From Brienomyrus brachyistius (Eukaryota > Chordata > Actinopteri > Osteoglossiformes > Mormyridae), in NCBI RefSeq assembly GCF_023856365.1, contig NC_064540.1:5820001-5884000 (forward strand): a stretch of DNA of 64,000 nt. Direction: 5' to 3'. The stretch's first letter is position 1. The number at the start of each line of letters is the position of its first letter. The position numbers were made by a program, and so were the translations under genes. Positions 24,912 through 35,471 of this stretch are shown here, piece by piece. The notes beneath the pieces are model-generated. The model was not told the DNA's origin and did no database searches. It was given only the letters and a program-made list of their open reading frames with translations.

Positions 24912-27900
24912 CAATCAATGAAATACAAAGTCCTGAATGTACAGTGCAGATAACGAGCAGGATTTCCCCCTGAAACTGCACAGGACACGTCAATTGATTT
25001 AATTGGTAAGCTGTCATGGTATCGGTCCTGTATCCTGCTTTTATGCGTAGCCTACAAAAAAAAACGATGTTTGACCCAAAAGTGACGCCAAAGTAAAATG
25101 TGGTCCAGTTTGTCATAAAACAGTGGAACTATCCCTTTAAGAATGAACTTTTTTTTGTCAGTTCGGTGTGGATGTGCATCAGTATACATACATGACATGT
25201 GTTGCATGGCAACAGGAAGACTGACAGTGATAAAGCCTTGATCTTTGCCACCCTTCATAACACACAGAGCTGCTGAAGCCTAGAGCTCACCCCTGATCTG
25301 CAGCTAATTGTGCTGTGTGAGATGGCGCCCTCTAGTGGGGGGGAAAGGGGTGAGCGATTTTACTATAGGGTCAGGTCGGAGAGGGGGAGAAGATGAAAAT
25401 AACCACCAAACTGTGACGAAAGAAAAAGAAAACGTAGAAAGCAGAGAGGAAAGGGGTATAGGGGAACGCAGTTTATCTGAGCCATAGTACCCATTTGTAC
25501 GAACTGCCCAGGTATTGGTACAAATCCTTCCTGTTCTGTTCCCACCTCCCCTGTGTGCGTTTTTTTGATGATATCACTGAGATTCCTGTTGTTCACTATT
25601 ATGGTAATAAAGATTATAGATTCTAACTCATTGTCTGGTTGCAATGGCATAGGAGAGAGCTTCATATGGGGGGGGGGACTTTAAATGTAATGGTCTGTTC
25701 TTTTTGGTGGGCATTGCAACCAACCATATTTGGGGTTACACATCCCCCCTACTCCCCGGTTCCTACGTCCCTGATTGGTTGACTGACCTTCGATCCGTAT
25801 TTATAAAGCCGGGTCCGACAGTTCAGGGTAAAGGGCCTTGCTCAGGGGCCCGGCAGTGAAATAACAAACCACCCGCCACTGCAAGTGAAGCAGCCTTTAG
25901 CACAGCACGGTAACACATGGCACAGTTTAAGCACTGGACTGACCCCCCCCCAGTACAGTGCCAAACATTAAATTAAACGTGAACATCAGGGCTTCCTTCC
26001 TACACTTTCGTCTTCCTGGCCAGGAAAGTCTGGCTTTCTTACAGCTACTCATTGTGACACCAAATTTACCCCACATCTGTTTGTTAGAGTCTATATATGT
26101 AATGTGGGGATTCATTATCGGGTAACCCGAGACACTCCTCTTACCCCACCCCAGTCATTCCAGCCCCCAAAATAACCCCGAATTCTGCTCTGGTGACAGT
26201 CAGGCGTCACCCACCAACACACGCACAAAGGTGGGGGTTGAAAGAGGGTCCTGCTGGTGCGGATCTACCCAGGAATGAACCAGACGCTCTCCTGATTCAC
26301 ACTCGCCATCACTGATAACGCTCATAAACTGGCATGAAATCGGAGTAAAAGGTGAGCAGAGTGGAAGCGTAAACCAGTCGTCGCGGCAATAAGGAAATCG
26401 CATGGATTCTCATATTAGTCACTAAGACTTATTCAGATCAGGTGTGTCTACATTCCTTGGAGCTTTTGGACAGAAATCCTGCCAGGAAGGTAAGTTCGAC
26501 TGAATTGCTTGGTGCTAAACATAACCTTTGTTACTACGGCAACCCCGGCAGCCCGGTTGTGCTTTCGGGCTCTTAAAGTGGCCCCCGGGGCCCCCTGCTA
26601 GCAGGGCTGCCAATGTGCTTCTATAGTGGAAGTTCATGTATCAAGTATCAAAGTTTAATTTGCCACATATTGCAGTTATACTCAGTAAGAGGTGTAGTAA
26701 AATACTGGTTTGCCTAAGTCCATGATTGTGCTACTAGGAGTTGTGAGTATGAAGAGAAGTATGATGACATTAAGTAATGATCATAAGTAACCATCAATAG
26801 TGTGCAGTTAGTGTTAAATCAGCAGTTTTTTGCCTGCCTGCCTGTAGTCCTATTTCCTCTAATCCGTCGGCTTATAGGGATCACGATACACAGTTCCTGA
26901 GTTCCAAAACTCGTTATTCACTCGCCGCTGTTTCCCATGCGTATCAGATCCCACATTCAGCACTGCCTTCCCGGAGTATTTCCTCGAGCGAGAGCTATGA
27001 CCGTACGACGGAAGTGTGCTACAGAATTACCGCGATGTGTCACGTGGCCCCCGTGAGACCCGAGAGGAGAAAGGGGGCCCCTCGGCCCGTGTGCTGGAGC
27101 AGTGTCCAATCAGGCTGCTTTAAAAAACCAGGATCATTTGATTTGCATTTTAATACTGCATATAAGAAAATTGATAATGAGTGTCGTGAAATGGGGGGGG
27201 GGGGGCACAGTCCATCTAGGGAAGGGGATTCAGCTGATGGTATTAGCCAGCGATAATTCCAAGCTCCTGCCCTCATTCCCCATAATAGCAGTATCCCGGT
27301 GTTGATATCCTGCTTTATTTGGCCCTGGCACTTGCAGACACGACACCAACCTGAGGTTCTGTGGGAAGGAAGTACCTGTTTTGACTTCATTACCATTCCC
27401 AAGTTTGTTTTATTTTTTCCTGTCTTGTTGTCCTCTTGCGTTTACTAGTTTGATTGGTCGTTTTCCTTCTAAATCCCAGCTAACCCTAAAATAATTACCC
27501 CCCCCCCCCCCATCCAGTCCCTTGTCACATGGTTTTTGTTCTTCTATCTCATCCTCAAGAATCCCTCCCGGATCAATAAAGTTTATCTTATCAAATGTTC
27601 ACATGGTGTATTAACACGGCAACCAAGGGTCCGTATTGTAAAGTCAGCTGATATCTGGTTCCAGTAAGCAAGTATTGCAGCAATGCGCTTCTTTCTACAA
27701 AAAAAATTCACAGGGAAAAACCCACGATTGTGTGTTATTGGGCCCATCATATGTGTAAGATGATATTTCTCTTGTTCTTGTATATTTTCTCGTATATTTT
27801 AACAATGTGGAGGAAAATAAATGCAAATGGGACAAAAAAATCCCACAGATATTAATCTCACTCCATTTTTGCTCTTAGTCTTGTTAAAATGTAAAAGCTT

Positions 27901-28551
27901 TTTTTGTGTTTTTACTGTTCTACCATTACTGTTCTTCCATGTTCCTGTACCATCTCTGCCCTCAGAAACAACAGAGGTTTCTCTCCTGTTTCCCCCCACG
28001 TGCTGATCTGAGCTGCTCTCGGCTGTCATTGGTATTTCCCCACTCCTGTCCTCTAACTGCTAATATGCTAGTAGATCTCTTTGGCTTTTAAATTCACTGT
28101 TTGGCATATTTCACGCCCATGGTGCAGATCAACCATCCCGGCAACAGCGTAGTTCCTGTATTTTCAACAAGAACAGCTTTACAACTTCACAATCCCCTTC
28201 AGCTCCTTCTCACCTCTTCTCCACCTCCTTGTTTTTCGGCAGTTCTACCATTGCCTCATCATCGCACTCTGCGGTTCACATGTCCTCAGGCATGATCATC
28301 AGTTCTTCCTCATCCAGAAAACAGTCATACAGCTTGTATCCACAACCCTTGGCCTATTTCTCTAACTATGCTTTGATTGTATTTCATTAGCATTTTTTTT
28401 TGGTGAGAGTCGCGATGGTCACTTCATGTGTCTAGAGGATCTCTAGATGTTCCCAAACCAGCGGGAAATATAAAGCGCTTCTTGTTTGCATGTTTTCGTC
28501 TGTTTTGTGGTGAATGGTAATCATGTGCCTCTGCTCTGACTCGGCAGTGCC

Positions 28552-30725
28552 ATGCTGTCAGAAGAATACCTCGTGGAGTGTAAGATCGATGACGACCAAG
28601 AAAGGCTGCAGCAAACCCCTCCCCCACCCCCACAATTCTCCTCAATCTCAAACCCACCCTACCTCTCTCAGTATGAGACCAGAGACCCCTACAACATCAA
28701 TCAGCACCTGAAGGTAACACACAGGGTGTGATGGAGTGAATTAGTCATGGGGTATAGAGGAAGAGGGGCCCATTTTTGACACGCTTGGGTCCGGTATTCC
28801 CAGGTTCTAAATCAGATGTTGAATATGTAGGCAAGGGGTGGCATTTTTGACCCAAACATCAAGTGAGTTTTATATGACCCAACACTGGGCCCTTAAGCAA
28901 GATCCTTAACCTCAACTGCTCTAGGCATGGGCATAAATTATGGGGGGGATTGTAACACCCTCCAATAATCAAAACCAGTCAATATAACCTCCTGGACCCC
29001 CTTAAATGAGTGGAGACCTCAAGCCCCCCCAATGCTTAATCCAAAGTTATACTATTGGCTCTAGGGACTGCCTGGTCTTGGTTTCTGAATTGTATGTAGC
29101 TGTAGATAATACTATCTGCTAGATACAGAGGTGAGTAGATCAGGTCCAGAAATTACAAATCCAGACCAAGACTTTGTTTGAACCAACCACATGTGACTGT
29201 GACTCTTTATACTCAACTGGTTAGTTGAAGCAAAATCTTGGTCTAAATTTTTACACCCTGGACTTCAAATATCCACCGCTGGCTAATTAAATGTAAATGG
29301 TTAAAACCCAGTGTGAACCTTTTACCATTTATATGATCTTTCCATATTCAATGGTGTATTTTCCCATTATCCACCAGCATGTGTTAGAATCCATGACTCT
29401 AAATTTCCTTCTGTATGACCTAGAACCTGGTTCAAGGTTGATTCCATGCATAGGATAAAGACTAATACAATGAATTGATATGTGATTAAGGTTTATAAGG
29501 CATGTGGGAGGTAATAAGGCCCTCTAATGTCATACTGTTGGGGTGTGGCTCATGCCGAACCTTGATGTTAACTTTAGGTAGAGTTCAGCGATGTTCTGGC
29601 GGAGCCAGCCTCCACTCGCAGTGGTGACCGCGTGTGGATCTACAGCGGCATCGGCTTCGAGATGGCCCGCATCTGGAGCTACCGCTGCCTGTCGGCGCTC
29701 TTCGCCGTGCCCGTCTCACTGCTCTCCGGCTGCCTGTTTGCCTGGCTCGCCTGCCTGCACATCTGGTACTGTCACCGTATCCCGATCATCCAGAGACGGA
29801 ATCAGTGAACCCGTACAACAGCAGGCCAGTACCGGTCAACCCATTAGGCGACATTGCCACGTCCGGAGAGGGCACTGATGTAGCAAGCCAGTGTCACTTT
29901 GTCTTGGATGGGGGGGGCACCGGCGATGAAGTTTGCCTAGGGAGTCACATGGGCTTGGACTGGTACTGCAGCAGATACTCTGGATTTAAGAAAAACTAAG
30001 AGTTTCTGAGACATTGTTTCTCAATATGCATACTTGACTGTACATGAGTTCATGTGTTTCCATTTTATGTCATCTTCCATTGGCGGAGACTAGTCCTAAT
30101 ACTCAAGAACAGCCGTACAGAGGGTGGTAAAAATCCCCGGATGTTGTTCTTGCCCCGCCCCAAATACCCAGGATACATTGCTTGCATCCTCAAGAAATGA
30201 GACCAATCCCATGATTCACTGAGCCCTAAGTTCGTTCTTGGGAGGCAAGTTAGCAAGATCGGTCGTGCAGAGGCTACAGGTGTGATGTTTGAGTTCTTGG
30301 TATTGAGAAACACCCTATATATGGAGTAATGACCAGGTGACTCAATATGCAGGTCTCAGACCTCATATTATGAATGGTCTTAGACCATACTGCCATACAT
30401 AATTATTTGTATGAATGATAGGAAATCATATGCCGCATACTTAATGCCAGTTTTAGCTGAAATAGCTTATTATAGTTTTAGGACCTTTGGGAACCTGAAG
30501 TCCCTCCCGGCCCCACACTCAGGCCCCTCTCCCCCTATCTCCCTTCCCATCACCCCCCCCCCCCCCCCCCACAGGTGCGCCATGCCCTGCGTGCAGCTCT
30601 GTAACACTTGCCTGCCCTGCCTCCGTTCCCTCTGGCTCAGCGTGGTCAACATCTTCATCACCCCCTTCTGTTCATCTGTGTCTCGCTGCTGCACTGGCCT
30701 CTACATCTCGCTCTCAAAGGACTGA
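28552..30725 (+). CDS. Caveolin-2-like membrane scaffold protein, 3 exons, 166 aa
   Basis: Coding exons: 28552-28713, 29578-29765 and 30575-30725. The three-exon layout and the exact 188-nt middle exon are what I recall for CAV2. The acidic, proline-rich N-terminus (MLSEEYLVE, IDDDQE, PPPPPQ) leads to DPYNINQHLK at the exon 1 end. The caveolin signature appears as FSDVLAEP (about residues 57-64), followed by the scaffolding segment and a hydrophobic hairpin about 91-117 ending CLHIW. The C-terminal part is rich in cysteines (CVQLCNTCLPCL, SRCCTG), likely palmitoylated, and ends ISLSKD like CAV2 LQLSQD. Family role: insertion into the inner leaflet and building of caveolae. It could be the fish cav2 itself, but its place between arhgap4 and avpr2 favours a separate caveolin paralogue (the Cav-2-related lineage) that mammals lack. 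That assignment is inference. Confidence 0.93.
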
Positions 30726-30909
30726 GGAGGAGGGAAGGGAGGGAGGCCAAAGTGGGGACTCAGCTTCCCTCTGACAGGGAGTTGGTTGAATGGTTAACGG
30801 AGGCTATCACAAACTTCAGCACAGCAGGCAAAAATTGTGAACTGTAGTGGTAAAAGTAATTTTCTTTAACTACCACCATAATCCACCAAGTGAAAAATAC
30901 TGAATTAAT

Positions 30910-31066
30910 CAGTTTCCCAATCCAGTCCTCAGGAACCTCCAAGACAGTCCATGTTTTTGCTCCCTCTCAGCTTCCCTTAGCAAAAATGTGGACTGTCTGG
31001 CAGGGAGCTGGCAGGGAGCAAAAAAGACTGTCTGGGGGTCTCCGAGGACCAGGTTGGGAAACACTG
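30910..31066. mobile_element. hAT-like palindromic MITE, copy B, 157 bp
   Basis: The left end CAGTTTCCCAATCCAGTCC is matched by the inverted right end GGACCAGGTTGGGAAACACTG, and the inner blocks (AGACAGTCCA / TGGACTGTCT; TTTTTGCTCCC / GGGAGCAAAAA) are also inverted. Relatives lie at 1053 and 38187. I could not find a clean 8-bp target duplication. It sits in the caveolin 3' UTR or just beyond it. Confidence 0.75.
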
Positions 31067-31394
31067 ATCTAGATCACCATCTGGAGCATCACGTTTCTAG
31101 ATCCTCTAGATGAAAAATTAAGTGGAATAATTTTATATTCATGTGTGGATCGTGAAAGACTGTTTAACACAGTTTTGTACATCAAGAACCATGGTGAGAA
31201 ATCAAGCAGCGAGGTTATTGGTGGCTTGGATGCCAAAGAGCTTGTTTTGTTTTTCTGGCACAAAAATAATGTACTTTCATTATCCACCCATCCATATATG
31301 TTTATGAATGGTTCACAATATATATCTCTAATGGCTGTCTCATACAGTATCTAGGCCTTATATTGTAATTGTAATATTTTTACAGCAGCATGCA

Positions 31395-31400
31395 AATAAA
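31395..31400 (+). terminator. Candidate poly(A) signal for the caveolin gene
   Basis: AATAAA about 670 bases after the caveolin stop; another AATAAA-like AATAAT/AATAAATG context occurs near 31460. Which is used is unknown. Confidence 0.4.
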
Positions 31401-31599
31401 TGTTCACTAGTTCTGTCAAGAACATTATATGTAAAGTAATACAATTTTTCAAAATGAAATAATAAATGCAAACATGTGTCCATATAATTGTATCTGTGCT
31501 GACTCCTCATTTATCTTTAAGCTGATAATTGTCTGTGCAACTACTTACAACTATAGCACATAAATATATACAAATTTTTACTTTTTTGATTGCAGTCAC

Positions 31600-31720
31600 A
31601 GATCTTTCTGGGGACCTGAAATATTGTCACCACAATGTCAAAATAACAGGTTTTCATCACATTGTGGGAGACATTTGGTCCCCACAATGTAATATAAACA
31701 TAATCCCCACACACACAGAG

Positions 31721-31779
<59 letters not shown>

Positions 31780-31800
31780 GATCATCATCATAATCATCAA
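31600..31800. repeat. Dispersed repeat fragment plus (ATC)n microsatellite
   Basis: 31604-31710 carries TGGGGACC...CACAATG...GTGGGAGACATTTGGTCCCC, related to the ends of the repeats at 12190 and 42176. It is followed by about 24 ATC units from 31724 to about 31797. Confidence 0.7.
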
Positions 31801-32329
31801 AGAAATATACATTTATGCTGATAAGTTTTCAAGGAACAGTTAACCTCCATCTGACATGCTCAACATCCATTTTCCAACTTCTGTAGCTGGTCCCAGGAAG
31901 CACAGGGTACAAAGGCAGAGAACCAGAGAACCTGAAGGAAACCCACGTCCATATGAAATTGTAGGTCTTGTATGTTGTTCTTCAACATTTATGTTGACGT
32001 CAACCTTTTCAACGTCATTATACAGTAGGAAGTCAGATTACTATCCACTGAATAAATATCTGTTAGAGAATACCGATTTTCTTATGTTTATAGCCAATTC
32101 AACTTAAAAAAAATGTAAAAAACGTTATAAGAAGTTCGATTACCATTATTCAGTTCTTTGATATTTATTATGGTAAACGCGCGTTTTTATTTGTGATATA
32201 CAAAGTCAGATTAGGGTTATGGTGCTTTTCAGTTCTTTGCTATTTTTATTTTAAGACAAGTATCATGTTTCGATAAGTAAATTGTGCTATACAAATATCA
32301 TACCCATTATCTATTGAACCCTGTAGCAT

Positions 32330-32476
32330 AAATCGATAGACACCAGTATAAGTAAGCGCTACAGGCAGGACGAATCGTCAGAACTCGTATTGACTTCGCT
32401 TGAAAACAGAGGGCGACTTCGGCTGGACTTCATTTCCCAGCGGCAGCAGCACTTCGGCTGGACGACAAAAAGCGAA
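32330..32476 (+). promoter_or_regulatory. Putative ikbkg promoter with a ZNF143/THAP11-like site
   Basis: The region just before the first ATG is CpG-containing, while its left flank is AT-rich. At 32427-32447 the sequence ACTTCATTTCCCAGCGGCAG closely follows the ACTACATTTCCCA-type motif bound by ZNF143/THAP11 at housekeeping promoters. CTTCGGCTGGAC occurs twice around it (32417-32428 and 32452-32463). No TATA box is evident. The assignment as promoter is inferred from position and motif. Confidence 0.55.
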
Positions 32477-35435
32477 ATGAGTGAGGAAGTAGGAAGGGGA
32501 ATTCCTCCAGTGGCAGGACTCATCGTCAGAATGCGCAGCAACTTCATGCAGTCCAAGTAAGAACCACTGTCAATACTGTCAGCGGACAAAGTCCCGTAGT
32601 CATAATCTTCCGGGCCGATCGCTTGTATCTCGCAACTTTACCAACCGAGTTAGAGCAAGCCTCCCGTTTCGGGCTGGGATAACCGGCGGACCGGGACTCG
32701 GCGCCGTCCAAACTGACGGAGCCGGACAACCAGAGCGCAGGCGCCGACCTACGATCATCGCTGGCTTTGGTACGACTCCGAAAAACTTGTGAATTATAAC
32801 TCAAGTCCGTTTATTATGGGCTCCGGAGTCCCGTAAGACACCCCTGTGAGCGGGGCATTAGTTATTATGTTACCTGTAAATCGATGGCAACAACTGAGTA
32901 ACTGTGCGGTAGTTAACTCTTAAAGTGTCTTTAGATAAGCAGTGCTTTTATTTCTGCTGCTCCTCGGCAGTATAACTGGCAGAAAATAACCCGATTTGGT
33001 GTAATTGTCTGCTGCAAGTTTCCAGGATAAAGACGTGTTTTGGAAAATAAAGGATGAAAGAGACTGATCAGCACCGAGTTAATGACGAAAACGCGGAGAA
33101 AGGCGGGTATGACAGATCTGGAGAAGTGTACCAAAGTGATCGTCAGATATATGTGACTTTCTTTCTTTGCTAAACACCAGGTCTGAAGCCCGAAGGAAGG
33201 GCGAATAAATAAATTAAATGTAGCTTTCCGGCTGACTTCCTGTCTGGTTGAGGAAAATGAAAGCGAAAGCGACAGCCCAGTCTAGAGGAAAAAAAATCAA
33301 TTGGCTTGTTAATGGAGGAAAAAAAGTCCATGGGGAGTCCATAACACACCAGAGGAAAGTACGTATATTAAGTTCACGTAACATAAAAGACGTTTTGTAC
33401 GCGTTATTAAGTTAGAAGTACCTATAGCAGTGTTTCAGTAGACTAGGTGGCCTTTCATTCTTTATCGTTTCAAGGATGTGGGACGAGGAAGTATTTCCAG
33501 TCGTGTATCGATTAAGCCATTCTGGACGTGACCGTATACATTTAAATAACGGCTGATATCGAATTTCGTTGAACTTTCCCAGGATTATGGTTCAGCCCCA
33601 GGCTCAGACGGGCAGTACCTTGCAGTGGGAGATGGCAGGGGGAGATGCTGTGGGCTCCAACGGTCAGGGGTCGCTCCGGGTGCCGCCAGAGCTGGCGGAG
33701 AACGAGGTTGTCAGCAGGCTTTTCACGGACAACCACCAACTCAGAGGTACCGTCTTACTAAACTTAAGTATTGAGACGTCTGCCAAAATACTTGTTCTTT
33801 CATTTCATTGCAGATTTTTATTCCTGGTTTTGAATGTTTCCTTTATTGCTCTTTCCATTCCTTGTGTAGATGCCTTGAGAAGGAGTAATGCGGCTCTCAG
33901 GGAGAGATGCGAAGATATGGAGAAATGGCAGCAGCGATCCAGGAAGGAGAAGGAGTTCCTCAGCTGCCGGTTCCAGGAGGCCAAGGCGCTGGTGGAAAGG
34001 CTGTCCCAGGAAAAGCAGGACCTGTGGAGCCAGCTTAATCAGATGGACCCTCGAGGGCAGGCAGGGAGCCCCATCCCACAGCAGAGAAGCAATCTCAATT
34101 GTCTTGAGGTTAGACTTCCTGCGATTTTTCCCTGATAATCATACTGATACCTTCCCTCCCTGAATGATACGCTGCTTCGTTGATGTTGATGATCATTGTC
34201 AAGAATAATAACAATCCTAACAATAATATTTTGATAGAAATTGGAAGATGGAGAGGAAAAAGAAGAGGATAGGACCAGACAGCAGACACCCCCAGAGAGT
34301 GTGGTAAGAAAGCATCTATTCAGTTCATCTTCTGCGAATATACTGGGTTTGACGTGCACTTTAAAAACCTTACACTGGTTTGTGTTGAGGCTTCCACCTC
34401 TAGAGCGTGTTTTACTGCTATTGCTGCGATCAGGAGCAATTCTGAGAATATTTTTAAGGTACCGGGCATATGAATGGCCGTAATTCATATGGAGGGGCCA
34501 ACGATATCATTAGAGAATGATATGTTTTGGATCAGTGAGTGACAGGAAAGGAGGTATTCTGGGGGCCAGTCACTTTTAATTTATCACCTGCTCCAATCAG
34601 GCCAAAGTGCAAGCTTTTGTATTAAATATACAGTATAATATACAGCAATATCAGAGCTGCCCTTTGACTTAATATTTGGGGTATATATATTTTTTTGTTC
34701 AATTTGATGCAAATGAAATATGTTTATCCCAATATTGAAACTCACGGGGGGCGGCATGGTGGTGCAGTGGTTAGCACTGTTGCTTCACACCTCTGGGACC
34801 CGGGTTCGAGTCTCCACCTGGGTCACATGTATGTAGAGTTTGCATGTTCTCCCCATGTCGTCGTGGGGTTTCCTCCGGGTACTCCGGTTTCCCCCCAACA
34901 TGCTGAGGCTAATTGGAGTTGCTAAATTGCCCATAGGTGTGCATGTGTGAGTGACTGGTGTGTGAGTGTGCCCTGCGATGGGCTGGCCCCCCATCCTGGG
35001 TTGTTCCCTGCCTCGTGCCCATTGCTTCCGGGATAGGCTCCGGACCCCCCACGACCCAGTAGGATAAGCGGTTTGGAAAATGGATGGATGGATGAAATTC
35101 AGTGTTTGTATCCCTTTGCGGAGGGTTAGGGGTGCTGATGATATTGAGTCCGGCAGGTGTTACCTAGCTCCTACATATCAGAGGGCGGCTCTTAGTTTGC
35201 GTCTTTAGTTGGCAGTTCCAACTCCGCCCCTTTTATGTGAACACGCACCGGCGAATCCCGAGTTGACCTTCGGAGTTAATAACCACTGCTGTAGCACCAT
35301 TTAAGCTGATCCCAGTAATCAGGCTTGGTTAACCTGGCTCTGTCGAGTTACTCTCCGTAACACTGGCTTTGTGCTACACACCACTCATCTTGTTCTTTTA
35401 TTTATTTTTTTGTGGCTATTGTTTAATATTCACCC

Positions 35436-35471
<36 letters not shown>

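Larger units (their letters stand above)
23625..28551. other. Intergenic region between arhgap4 and the caveolin gene
   Basis: No coding exon was recognised on either strand. It contains the arhgap4 3' UTR, a 180-bp palindromic MITE (24724-24903), SINE debris near 25795-25905, G- and C-runs (25666-25679, 27191-27204, 27498-27512) and a LINE-like 3' tail near 27560-27595. The caveolin promoter and 5' UTR must lie in the right part, but no transcription start can be fixed. Confidence 0.5.

Noticed and set aside
31724..31797. CRISPR-like or other spaced repeat array
   Set aside because: It is a plain ATC microsatellite without spacers, as are the arrays at 23094 and 44761.
32330..32476. Shared bidirectional promoter with g6pd, as in mammals at NEMO
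   Set aside because: No g6pd exon was found on the minus strand upstream; the next gene to the left is the caveolin on the plus strand.
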